Source: Perilla frutescens
Taxonomy: Eukaryota > Streptophyta > Magnoliopsida > Lamiales > Lamiaceae
DNA: 64,000 bases
Assembly: GCA_026008535.1 (NCBI GenBank)
Contig: BRKX01000013.1
Span: 58,663,726 to 58,727,725, forward strand
Direction of reading: 5' to 3'
Position 1 is the stretch's first letter; every line of letters begins with the position of its first letter. Below, piece after piece: positions 25,878-38,228 of the stretch. Under the pieces are notes generated by a model that was not told the DNA's origin, did not search any database, and worked only from the letters and a program-made list of their open reading frames with translations. The translations under genes were made by a program, and so were the position numbers.

Positions 25878-27684
25878 ATGCCTAATCCGTCCACTTTTGA
25901 AAAAATCAAGTTTTTGAGCCCGCCCAAAGGGGTACCCCTTTGGCCAGTGGCCAGATTTGGCCCCGTTTTCTGGCAGCCGTCAGTAAAACGGCTGTTACTC
26001 TCTCCAGAAGTAAGCTTTACCCGTGATTCTTGTTGCGTTGGATTCCTAACTCAAATATCTACCGTACCAAAAGTCGAACCTGTAGAAACCCTATTTGAGT
26101 CGGCCTCTAGGTGATTATCAAGTTGATTTCCAAAACCGTCACCTCTTATGTAGGGATCGGGGTAAACGTCGGGTTTTTCATTGAGTCTAGCATTTTTGAA
26201 CACTAGAGTCCATTATGCATCAATCCATATGATCATATATGCCTAATCCGTCCACTTTTGAAAAAATCAAATTTTTGAGCCCGCCCAAAGGGGTACCCCT
26301 TTGGCCGGTGGCCAGATTTGGCCCGGTTTTCTGGCAGCCGTCAGTAAAACGGCTATAACTCTCTTCAGAAGTAAGCTTTACCCGTGATTCTTGTTGCGTT
26401 GGATTCCTAACACAAATATCTATCGTACCAAAAGTCGAACCTGTAGAAACCCTATTTGAGTCGGCCTCTAGGTGATTATCAAGTTGATTTCCAAAACCGT
26501 CACCTCTTATGTAGGGATCGGGGTGAACGTCGGGATTTTCATTGAGTCTAGCATTTTTGAACACTAGAGTCCATTATGCATCAATCCATATGATCATATA
26601 TGCCTAATCCGTCCACTTTTGAAAAAATCAAATTTTTGAGCCCGCCCAAAGGGGTACCCCTTTGGCCGGTGGCCAGATTTGGCCCGGTTTTCTGGCAGCC
26701 GTCAGTAAAACGGCTATAACTCTCTTCAGAAGTAAGCTTTACCCGTGATTCTTGTTGCGTTGGATTCCTAACACAAATATCTAACCTACCAAAAGTCGAA
26801 CCTGTAGAAACCCTATTTGAGTCGGCCTCTAGGTGATTATCCAGTTGATTTCCAAAACCGTCACTTCTTATGTAGGGATCGGGGTGAACGTCGGGTTTTT
26901 CATTGAGTCTAGCATTTTTGAACACTAGAGTCCATTATGAATCAATCCATATGATCATATATGCCTAATCCGTCCACTTTTGAAAAAATCAAGTTTTTGA
27001 GCCCGCCCAAAGGGGTACCCCTTTGGCCAGTGGCCAGATTTGGCCCCGTTTTCTGGCAGCCGTCAGTAAAACGGCTGTTACTCTCTCCAGAAGTAAGCTT
27101 TACCCGTCATTCTTGTTGCGTTGGATTCCTAACTCAAATATCTACCGTACCAAAAGTCGAACCTGTAGAAACCCTATTTGAGTCGGCCTCTAGGTGATTA
27201 TCAAGTTGATTTCCAAAACCGTCACCTCTTATGTAGGGATCGGGGTGAACGTCGGGTTTTTTCATTGAGTCTAGCATCTTTGAACACTAGAGTCCATTAT
27301 GCATCAATCCATATGATCATATATGCCTAATCCGTCCACTTTTGAAAAAATCAAGTTTTTGAGCCCGCCCAAAGGGGTACCCCTTTGGCCGGTGGCCAGA
27401 TTTGGCCCGGTTTTCTGGCTTCCGTCAGTAAAACGGCTGTTACTCTCTCCAGAAGTAAGCTTTACCCGTGATTCTTGTTGCGTTGGAATCCTAACTCAAA
27501 TATCTACACTAACAAAAGTCGAACTGGTAGAAACCCTATTTGAGTCGGCCTCTAGGTGATTATCAAGTTGATTTCCAAAACCGTCACCTCTTATGTAGGG
27601 ATCGGGGTGAACGTCGGGTTTTTTCATTGAGTCTAGCATCTTTGAACACTAGAGTCCATTATGCATCAATCCATATGATCATAT
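25878..27684 (+). repeat. Three-monomer cassette, copy 4, with two following monomers
   Basis: Monomers 25878, 26239 and 26600 are the cassette. Monomers 26961 ('cgtcattcttgttgcg') and 27323 ('ggcttccgtc', 'ctgttac') follow. The pairs 26239/30575, 26600/30936 and 26961/31297 all have a 4336-bp offset. The run 26961-27323-27685-28046 matches 38523-38885-39247-39608 at a constant 11562-bp offset, which ties two distant parts of the sub-array together. Confidence 0.75.
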
Positions 27685-27753
27685 ATGCCTAATCCGTCCA
27701 CTTTTGAAGAAATCAAATTTTTGAGCCCGCCCAAAGGGGTACCCCTTTGGCCG

Positions 27754-30700
27754 GTGGCCAGATTTGGCCCCGTTTTCTGGCAGCCGTCAGTAAAACGGCT
27801 GTTACTCTCTCCAGAAGTAAGCTTTACCCGTGATTCTTGTTGCGTTGGAATCCTAACTCAAATATCTACCCTACCAAAAGTCGAACTGGTTGAAACCCTA
27901 TTTGAGTCGGCCTCTAGGTGATTATCCAGTTGATTTCCAAAACCGTCACTTCTTATGTAGGGATCGGGGTGAACGTCGGGTTTTTCATTGAGTCTAGCAT
28001 TTTTGAACACTAGAGTCCATTATGCATCAATCCATATGATCATATATGCCTAATCCGTCCACTTTTGAAAAAATCAAATTTTTGAGCCCGCCCAAAGGGG
28101 TACCCCTTTGGCTGGTGGCCAGATTTGGCCCGGTTTTCTGGCAGCCGTCAGTAAAACGGCTATAACTCTCTCCAGAAGTAAGCTTTACCCGTGATTCTTG
28201 TTGCGTTGGAATCCTAACTCAAATATCTACACTAACAAAAGTCGAACTGGTTGAAACCCTATTTGAGTCGGCCTCTAGGTGATTATCCAGTTGATTTCCA
28301 AAACCGTCACCTCTTATGTAGGGATCGGGGTGAACGTCGGGTTTTTCATTGAGTCTAGCATTTTTGAACACTAGAGTCCATTATGAATCAATCCATATGA
28401 TCATATATGCCTAATCCGTCCACTTTTTAAAAAATCAAGTTTTTGAGCCCGCCCAAAGGGGTACCACTTTGGCCGGTGGCCAGATTTGGCCCCGTTTTCT
28501 GGCAGCCGTCAGTAAAACGGCTGTTACTCTCTCCAGAAGTAAGCTTTACCCGTGATTCTTGTTGCGTTGGATTCCTAACTCAAATATCTACCCTACCAAA
28601 AGTCGAACCTGTAGAAACCCTATTTGAGTCGGCATCTAGGTGATTATCCAGTTGATTTCCAAAACCGTCACTTCTTATGTAGGGATCGGGGTGAACGTCG
28701 GGTTTTTCATTGAGTCTAGCATTTTTGAACACTAGAGTCCATTATGAATCAATCCATATGATCATATATGCCTAATCCGTCCACTTTTGAAAAAATCAAA
28801 TTTTTGAGCCCGCCCAAAGGGGTACCCCTTTGGCCGGTGGCCAGATTTGGCCCGGTTTTCTGGCTTCCGTCAGTAAAACGGCTATAACTCTCTCCAGAAG
28901 TAAGCTTTACCCGTGATTCTTGTTGCGTTGGAATCCTAACTCAAATATCTACACTAACAAAAGTCGAACTGGTTGAAACCCTATTTGAGTCGGCCTCTAG
29001 GTGAATATCCAGTTGATTTCCAAAACCGTCACCTCTTATGTAGGGATCGGGGTGAACGTCGGGTTTTTCATTGAGTCTAGCATTTTTGAACACTAGAGTC
29101 CATTATGCATCAATCCATATGATCATATATGCCTAATCCGTCCACTTTTGAAAAAATCAAGTTTTTGAGCCCGCCCAAAGGGGTACCCCTTTGGCCGGTG
29201 GCCAGATTTGGCCCCGTTTTCTGGCAGCCGTCAGTAAAACGGCTGTTACTCTCTCCAGAAGTAAGCTTTACCCGTGATTCTTGTTGCGTTGGATTCCTAA
29301 CTCAAATATCTACCCTACCAAAAGTCGAACCTGTAGAAACCCTATTTGAGTCGGCCTCTAGGTGATTATCCAGTTGATTTCCAAAACCGTCACCTCTTAT
29401 GTAGGGATCGGGGTGAACGTCGGGTTTTTTCATTGAGTCTAGCATCTTTGAAGACTAGAGTCCATTATGCATCAATCCATATGATCATATATGCCTAATC
29501 CGTCCACTTTTGAAAAAATCAAATTTTTGAGCCCGCCCAAAGGGGTACCCCTTTGGCCGGTGGCCAGATTTGGCCCGGTTTTCTGGCTTCCGTCAGTAAA
29601 ACGGCTATAACTCTCTCCAGAAGTAAGCTTTACCCGTGATTCTTGTTGCGTTGGAATCCTAACTCAAATATCTACACTAACAAAAGTCGAACTGGTTGAA
29701 ACCCTATTTGAGTCGGCCTCTAGGTGAATATCCAGTTGATTTCCAAAACCGTCACCTCTTATGTAGGGATCGGGGTGAACGTCGGGTTTTTCATTGAGTC
29801 TAGCATTTTTGAACACTAGAGTCCGTTATGCATCAATCCATATGATCATATATGCCTAATCCGTCCACTTTTGAAAAAATCAAGTTTTTGAGCCCGCCCA
29901 AAGGGGTACCCCCTTTGGCCGGTGGCCAGATTTGGCCCCGTTTTCTGGCAGCCGTCAGTAAAACGGCTGTTACTCTCTCCAGAAGTAAGCTTTACCCGTG
30001 ATTCTTGTTGCGTTGGATTCCTAACTCAAATATCTACCCTACCAAAAGTCGAACCTGTAGAAACCCTATTTGAGTCGGCCTCTAGGTGATTATCCAATTG
30101 ATTTCCAAAACCGTCACTTCTTATGTAGGGATCGGGGTGAACGTCGGGTTTTTCATTGAGTCTAGCATTTTTGAACATTAGAGTCCATTATGAATCAATC
30201 CATATGAGCATATATGCCTAATCCGTCCACTTTTGAAAAACTCAAGTTTTTGAGCCCGCCCAAAGGGGTACCCCTTTGGCCAGTGGCCAGATTTGGCCCC
30301 GTTTTCTGGCAGCCGTCAGTAAAACGGCTGTTACTCTCTCCAGAAGTAAGCTTTACCCGTGATTCTTGTTGCGTTGGATTCCTAACTCAAATATCTACCG
30401 TACCAAAAGTCGAACCTGTAGAAACCCTATTTGAGTCGGCCTCTAGGTGATTATCAAGTTGATTTCCAAAACCGTCACCTCTTATGTAGGGATCGGGGTG
30501 AACGTCGGGTTTTTCATTGAGTCTAGCATTTTTGAACACTAGAGTCCATTATGCATCAATCCATATGATCATATATGCCTAATCCGTCCACTTTTGAAAA
30601 AATCAAATTTTTGAGCCCGCCCAAAGGGGTACCCCTTTGGCCGGTGGCCAGATTTGGCCCGGTTTTCTGGCAGCCGTCAGTAAAACGGCTATAACTCTCT

Positions 30701-32087
30701 TCAGAAGTAAGCTTTACCCGTGATTCTTGTTGCGTTGGATTCCTAACACAAATATCTACCGTACCAAAAGTCGAACCTGTAGAAACCCTATTTGAGTCGG
30801 CCTCTAGGTGATTATCAAGTTGATTTCCAAAACCGTCACCTCTTATGTAGGGATCGGGGTGAACGTCGGGTTTTTCATTGAGTCTAGCATTTTTGAACAC
30901 TAGAGTCCATTATGCATCAATCCATATGATCATATATGCCTAATCCGTCCACTTTTGAAAAAATCAAATTTTTGAGCCCGCCCAAAGGGGTACCCCTTTG
31001 GCCGATGGCCAGATTTGGCCCGGTTTTCTGGCAGCCGTCAGTAAAACGGCTATAACTCTCTTCAGAAGTAAGCTTTACCCGTGATTCTTGTTGCGTTGGA
31101 TTCCTAACACAAATATCTAACCTACCAAAAGTCGAACCTGTAGAAACCCTATTTGAGTCGGCCTCTAGGTGATTATCCAGTTGATTTCCAAAACCGTCAC
31201 TTCTTATGTAGGGATCGGGGTGAACGTCGGGTTTTTCATTGAGTCTAGCATTTTTGAACACTAGAGTCCATTATGAATCAATCCATATGATCATATATGC
31301 CTAATCCATCCACTTTTGAAAAAATCAAGTTTTTGAGCCCGCCCAAAGGGGTACCCCTTTGGCCAGTGGCCAGATTTGGCCCCGTTTTCTGGCAGCCGTC
31401 AGTAAAACGGCTGTTACTCTCTCCAGAAGTAAGCTTTACCCGTCATTCTTGTTGCGTTGGATTCTTAACTCAAATATCTACCGTACCAAAAGTCGAACCT
31501 GTAGAAACCCTATTTGAGTCGGCCTCTAGGTGATTATCAAGTTGATTTCCAAAACCGTCACCTCTTATGTAGGGATCGGGGTGAACGTCGGGTTTTTTCA
31601 TTGAGTCTAGCATCTTTGAACACTAGAGTCCATTATGCATCAATCCATATGATCATATATGCCTAATCCGTCCACTTTTGAAAAAATCAAATTTTTGAGC
31701 CCGCCCAAAGGGGTACCCCTTTGGCCGGTGGCCAGATTTGGCCCGGTTTTCTGGCAGCCGTCAGTAAAACGGCTATAACTCTATCCAGAAGTAAGCTTTA
31801 CCCGTGATTCTTGTTGCGTTGGAATCCTAACTCAAATATCTACACTAACAAAAGTCGAACTGGTTGAAACCCTATTTGAGTCGGCCTCTAGGTGATTATC
31901 CAGTTGATTTCCAAAACCGTCACCTCTTATGTAGGGATCGGGGTGAACGTCGGGTTTTTCATTGAGTCTAGCATTTTTGAACACTAGAGTCCATTATGAA
32001 TCAATCCATATGATCATATATGCCTAATCCGTCCACTTTTGAAAAAATTAAGTTTTTGAGCCCGCCCAAAGGGGTACCCCTTTGGCC
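27754..32087 (+). repeat. Large duplicated block, copy 1 (about 12 monomers)
   Basis: This block is collinear with 33896-38228 at an offset of 6142 bp, falling to 6141 after the 30.2-kb region, where this copy has one extra C in 'gtacccccttt' (monomer 29852). Shared private variants include 'gtaccactttgg' (28407 monomer; 34549 monomer) and 'catatgagcatat' (just before 30214 and 36355). By eye I counted about 17 differences in 4.3 kb, for example 'ggctggtgg', 'ggcatctagg' and 'gccgatggcc' on this side. The block includes cassette copy 5 (30214-31296). Confidence 0.85.
28768..29851 (+). repeat. Dimeric 'cttcc' / 'caag' repeat, representative block
   Basis: A monomer with 'ggcttccgtc', 'gaactggttg' and 'gtgaatatcc' (28768, 29491) alternates with one having 'tcaagttttt', 'ctgttac', 'ccctacc' and a 'gcatctttgaagac' tail (29129). 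The same alternation fills 32020-33465 (32020, 32382, 32743, 33105) and 34910-36354. The unit is 723 bp because one monomer carries the extra T. It is a second-level repeat nested inside the larger block. Confidence 0.78.
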
Positions 32088-33895
32088 GGTGGCCAGATTT
32101 GGCCCCGTTTTCTGGCAGCCGTCAGTAAAACGGCTGTTACTCTCTCCAGAAGTAAGCTTTACCCGTGATTCTTGTTGCGTTGGATTCCTAACTCAAATAT
32201 CTACCCTACCAAAAGTCGAACCTGTAGAAACCCTATTTGAGTCGGCCTCTAGGTGATTATCCAGTTGATTTCCAAAACCGTCACCTCTTATGTAGGGATC
32301 GGGGTGAACGTCGGGTTTTTTCATTGAGTCTAGCATCTTTGAAGACTAGAGTCCATTATGCATCAATCCATATGATCATATATGCCTAATCCGTCCACTT
32401 TTGAAAAAATCAAATTTTTGAGCCCGCCCAAAGGGGTACCCCTTTGGCCGGTGGCCAGATTTGGCCCGGTTTTCTGGCTTCCGTCAGTAAAACGGCTATA
32501 ACTCTCTCCAGAAGTAAGCTTTACCCGTGATTCTTATTGCGTTGGAATCCTAACTCAAATATGTACACTAACAAAAGTCGAACTGGTTGAAACCCTATTT
32601 GAGTCGGCCTCTAGGTGAATATCCAGTTGATTTCCAAAACCGTCACCTCTTATGTAGGGATCGGGGTGAACGTCGGGTTTTTCATTGAGTCTAGCATTTT
32701 TGAACACTAGAGTCCATTATGCATCAATCCATATGATCATATATGCCTAATCCGTCCACTTTTGAAAAAATCAAGTTTTTGAGCCCGCCCAAAGGGGTAC
32801 CCCTTTGGCCGGTGGCCAGATTTGGCCCCGTTTTCTGGCAGCCGTCAGTAAAACGGCTGTTACTCTCTCCAGAAGTAAGCTTTACCTGTGATTCTTGTTT
32901 CGTTGGATTCCTAACTCAAATATCTACCCTACCAAAAGTCGAACCTGTAGAAACCCTATTTGAGTCGGCCTCTAGGTGATTATCCAGTTGATTTCCAAAA
33001 CCGTCACCTCTTATGTAGGGATCGGGGTGAACGTCGGGTTTTTTCATTGAGTCTAGCATCTTTGAAGACTAGAGTCCATTATGCATCAATCCATATGATC
33101 ATATATGCCTAATCCGTCCACTTTTGAAAAAATCAAATTTTTGAGCCCGCCCAAAGGGGTACCCCTTTGGCCGGTGGCCAGATTTGGCCCGGTTTTCTGG
33201 CTTCCGTCAGTAAAACGGCTATAACTCTCTCCAGAAGTAAGCTTTACTCGTGATTCTTGTTGCGTTGGAATCCTAACTCAAATATCTACACTAACAAAAG
33301 TCGAACTGGTTGAAACCCTATTTGAGTCGGCCTCTAGGTGAATATCCAGTTGATTTCCAAAACCGTCACCTCTTATGTAGGGATCGGGGTGAACGTCGGG
33401 TTTTTCATTGAGTCTAGCATTTTTGAACACTAGAGTCCATTATGCATCAATCCATATGATCATATATGCCTAATCCGTCCACTTTTGAAAAAATCAAGTT
33501 TTTGAGCCCGCCCAAAGGGGTACCCCTTTGGCCGGTGGCCAGATTTGGCCCCGTTTTCTGGCAGCCGTCAGTAAAACGGCTATAACTCTCTTCAGAAGTA
33601 AGCTTTACCCGTGATTCTTGTTGCGTTGGATTCCTAACACAAATATCTAACCTACCAAAAGTCGAACCTGTAGAAACCCTATTTGAGTCGGCCTCTAGGT
33701 GATTATCCAGTTGATTTCCAAAACCGTCACTTCTTATGTAGGGATCGGGGTGAACGTCGGGTTTTTCATTGAGTCTAGCATTTTTGAACACTAGAGTCCA
33801 TTATGAATCAATCCATATGATCATATATGCCTAATCCATCCACTTTTGAAAAAATCAAGTTTTTGAGCCCGCCCAAAGGGGTACCCCTTTGGCCA
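32088..33895 (+). repeat. Spacer between the large block copies: extra dimers and two chimeric monomers
   Basis: About five monomers separate the 12-monomer block copies. Monomers 32020-33465 are two further rounds of the 'caag'/'cttcc' dimer. The monomer at 33466 begins as the 'caag', 'ccccgtttt' type and ends as the 'ctcttcag', 'aacctacc' cassette type. The monomer at 33827 begins like 31297 ('aatccatcc', 'ccagtgg') and continues as 27685 ('ccctaccaaaagtcgaactgg'). These two chimeras mark where the second block copy was joined. Confidence 0.75.
33553..33581. other. Crossover interval in chimeric monomer 33466
   Basis: Left of 33552 the monomer has the diagnostic C of 'ggccccgtttt', as in 32743 and 35994. 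From 33582 it has 'tataactctcttcag', as in 30936 and 37077. The sequence between is identical in both parents, so the exchange lies in this 29-bp interval. The interval overlaps the small hairpin of the monomer (cagccgt/acggct). Confidence 0.65.
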
Positions 33896-36800
33896 GTGGC
33901 CAGATTTGGCCCCGTTTTCTGGCAGCCGTCAGTAAAACGGCTGTTACTCTCTCCAGAAGTAAGCTTTACCCGTGATTCTTGTTGCGTTGGAATCCTAACT
34001 CAAATATCTACCCTACCAAAAGTCGAACTGGTTGAAACCCTATTTGAGTCGGCCTCTAGGTGATTATCCAGTTGATTTCCAAAACCGTCACTTCTTATGT
34101 AGGGATCGGGGTGAACGTCGGGTTTTTCATTGAGTCTAGCATTTTTGAACACTAGAGTCCATTATGCATCAATCCATATGATCATATATGCCTAATCCGT
34201 CCACTTTTGAAAAAATCAAATTTTTGAGCCCGCCCAAAGGGGTACCCCTTTGGCCGGTGGCCAGATTTGGCCCGGTTTTCTGGCAGCCGTCAGTAAAACG
34301 GCTATAACTCTCTCCAGAAGTAAGCTTTACCCGTGATTCTTGTTGCGTTGGAATCCTAACTCAAATATCTACACTAACAAAAGTCGAACTGGTTGAAACC
34401 CTATTTGAGTCGGCCTCTAGGTGATTATCCAGTTGATTTCCAAAACCGTCACCTCTTATGTAGGGATCGGGGTGAACGTCGGGTTTTTCATTGAGTCTAG
34501 CATTTTTGAACACTAGAGTCCATTATTAATCAATCCATATGATCATATATGCCTAATCCGTCCACTTTTGAAAAAATCAAGTTTTTGAGCCCGCCCAAAG
34601 GGGTACCACTTTGGCCAGTGGCCAGATTTGGCCCCGTTTTCTGGCAGCCGTCAGTAAAACGGCTGTTACTCTCTCCAGAAGTAAGCTTTACCCGTGATTC
34701 TTGTTGCGTTGGATTCCTAACTCAAATATCTACCCTACCAAAAGTCGAACCTGTAGAAACCCTATTTGAGTCGGCCTCTAGGTGATTATCCAGTTGATTT
34801 CCAAAACCGTCACTTCTTATGTAGGGATCGGGGTGAACGTCGGGTTTTTCATTGAGTCTAGCATTTTTGAACACTAGAGTCCATTATGAATCAATCCATA
34901 TGATCATATATGCCTAATCCGTCCACTTTTGAAAAAATCAAATTTTTGAGCCCGCCCAAAGGGGTACCCCTTTGGCCGGTGGCCAGATTTGGCCCGGTTT
35001 TCTGGCTTCCGTCAGTAAAACGGCTATAACTCTCTCCAGAAGTAAGCTTTACCCGTGATTCTTGTTGAGTTGCAATCCTAACTCAAATATCTACACTAAC
35101 AAAAGTCGAACTGGTTGAAACCCTATTTGAGTCGGCCTCTAGGTGAATATCCAGTTGATTTCCAAAACCGTCACCTCTTATGTAGGGATCGGGGTGAACG
35201 TCGGGTTTTTCATTGAGTCTAGCATTTTTGAACACTAGAGTCCATTATGCATCAATCCATATGATCATATATGCCTAATCCGTCCACTTTTGAAAAAATC
35301 AAGTTTTTGAGCCCGCCCAAAGGGGTACCCCTTTGGCCGGTGGCCAGATTTGGCCCCGTTTTCTGGCAGCCGTCAGTAAAACGGCTGTTACTCTCTCCAG
35401 AAGTAAGCTTTACCCGTGATTCTTGTTGCGTTGGATTCCTAACTCAAATATCTACCCTACCAAAAGTCGAACCTGTAGAAACCCTATTTGAGTCGGCCTC
35501 TAGGTGATTATCCAGTTGATTTCCAAAACCGTCACCTCTTATGTAGGGATCGGGGTGAACGTCGGGTTTTTTCATTGAGTCTAGCATCTTTGAAGACTAG
35601 AGTCCATTATGCATCAATCCATATGATCATATATGCCTAATCCGTCCACTTTTGAAAAAATCAAATTTTTGAGCCCGTCCAAAGGGGTACCCCTTTGGCC
35701 GGTGGCCAGATTTGGCCCGGTTTTCTGGCTTCCGTCAGTAAAACGGCTATAACTCTCTCCAGAAGTAAGCTTTACCCGTGATTCTTGTTGCGTTGGAATC
35801 CTAACTCAAATATCTACACTAACAAAAGTCGAACTGGTTGAAACCCTATTTGAGTCGGCCTCTAGGTGAATATCCAGTTGATTTCCAAAACCGTCACCTC
35901 TTATGTAGGGATCGGGGTGAACGTCGGGTTTTTCATTGAGTCTAGCATTTTTGAACACTAGAGTCCATTATGCATCAATCCATATGATCATATATGCCTA
36001 ATCCGTCCACTTTTGAAAAAATCAAGTTTTTGAGCCCGCCCAAAGGGGTACCCCTTTGGCCGGTGGCCAGATTTGGCCCCGTTTTCTGGCATCCGTCAGT
36101 AAAACGGCTGTTACTCTGTCCAGAAGTAAGCTTTACCCGTGATTCTTGTTGCGTTGGATTCGTAACTCAAATATCTACCCTACCAAAAGTCGAACCTGTA
36201 GAAACCCTATTTGAGTCGGCCTCTAGGTGATTATCCAATTGATTTCCAAAACCGTCACTTCTTATGTAGGGATCGGGGTGAACGTCGGGTTTTTCATTGA
36301 GTCTAGCATTTTTGAACACTAGAGTCCATTATGAATCAATCCATATGAGCATATATGCCTAATCCGTCCACTTTTGAAAAACTCAAGTTTTTGAGCCCGC
36401 CAAAAGGGGTACCCCTTTGGCCAGTGGCCAGATTTGGCCCCGTTTTCTGGCAGCCGTCAGTAAAACGGCTGTTACTCTCTCCAGAAGTAAGCTTTACCCG
36501 TGATTCTTGTTGCGTTGGATTCCTAACTCAAATATCTACCGTACCAAAAGTCGAACCTGTAGAAACCCTATTTGAGTCGGCCTCTAGGTGATTATCAAGT
36601 TGATTTCCAAAACCGTCACCTCTTATGTAGGGATCGGGGTGAACGTCGGGTTTTTCATTGAGTCTAGCATTTTTGAACACTAGAGTCCATTATGCATCAA
36701 TCCATATGATCATATATGCCTAATCCGTCCACTTTTGAAAAAATCAAATTTTTGAGCCCGCCCAAAGGGGTACCCCTTTGGCCGGTGGCCAGATTTGGCC

Positions 36801-38228
36801 CGGTTTTCTGGCAGCCGTCAGTAAAACGGCTATAACTCTCTTCAGAAGTAAGCTTTACCCGTGATTCTTGTTGCGTTGGATTCCTAACACAAATATCTAC
36901 CGTACCAAAAGTCGAACCTGTAGAAACCCTATTTGAGTCGGCCTCTAGGTGATTATCAAGTTGATTTCCAAAACCGTCACCTCTTATGTAGGGATCGGGG
37001 TGAACGTCGGGTTTTTCATTGAGTCTAGCATTTTTGAACACTAGAGTCCATTATGCATCAATCCATATGATCATATATGCCTAATCCGTCCACTTTTGAA
37101 AAAATCAAATTTTTGAGCCCGCCCAAAGGGGTACCCCTTTGGCCGGTGGCCAGATTTGGCCCGGTTTTCTGGCAGCCGTCAGTAAAACGGCTATAACTCT
37201 CTTCAGAAGTAAGCTTTACCCGTGATTCTTGTTGCGTTGGATTCCTAACACAAATATCTAACCTACCAAAAGTCGAACCTGTAGAAACCCTATTTGAGTC
37301 GGCCTCTAGGTGATTATCCAGTTGATTTCCAAAACCGTCACTTCTTATGTAGGGATCGGGGTGAACGTCGGGTTTTTCATTGAGTCTAGCATTTTTGAAC
37401 ACTAGAGTCCATTATGAATCAATCCATATGATCATATATGCCTAATCCATCCACTTTTGAAAAAATCAAGTTTTTGAGCCCGCCCAAAGGGGTACCCCTT
37501 TGGCCAGTGGCCAGATTTGGCCCCGTTTTCTGGCAGCCGTCAGTAAAACGGCTGTTACTCTCTCCAGAAGTAAGCTTTACCCGTCATTCTTGTTGCGTTG
37601 GATTCCTAACTCAAATATCTACCGTACCAAAAGTCGAACCTGTAGAAACCCTATTTGAGTCGGCCTCTAGGTGATTATCAAGTTGATTTCCAAAACCGTC
37701 ACCTCTTATGTAGGGATCGGGGTGAACGTCGGGTTTTTTCATTGAGTCTAGCATCTTTGAACACTAGAGTCCATTATGCATCAATCCATATGATCATATA
37801 TGCCTAATCCGTCCACTTTTGAAAAAATCAAGTTTTTGAGCCCGCCCAAAGGGGTACCCCTTTGGCCGGTGGCCAGATTTGGCCCGGTTTTCTGGCAGCC
37901 GTCAGTAAAACGGCTATAACTCTCTCCAGAAGTAAGCTTTACCCGTGATTCTTGTTGCGTTGGAATCCTAACTCAAATATCTACACTAACAAAAGTCGAA
38001 CTGGTTGAAACCCTATTTGAGTCGGCCTCTAGGTGATTATCCAGTTGATTTCCAAAACCGTCACCTCTTATGTAGGGATCGGGGTGAACGTCGGGTTTTT
38101 CATTGAGTCTAGCATTTTTGAACACTAGAGTCCATTATGAATCAATCCATATGATCATATATGCCTAATCCGTCCACTTTTGAAAAAATCAAGTTTTTGA
38201 GCCCGCCCAAAGGGGTACCCCTTTGGCC
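33896..38228 (+). repeat. Large duplicated block, copy 2 (about 12 monomers)
   Basis: This is the copy of 27754-32087. Private changes include 'cattattaatc' (about 34525), 'gagttgcaatcc' (monomer 34910), 'gagcccgtcc' (35633), 'ggcatccgtc', 'ctctgtcc' and 'attcgtaac' (35994) and 'ccgccaaaag' (36355). The block includes cassette copy 6 (36355-37437). The 17-monomer offset is the sum of the 12 duplicated monomers and the five spacer monomers. Confidence 0.85.
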
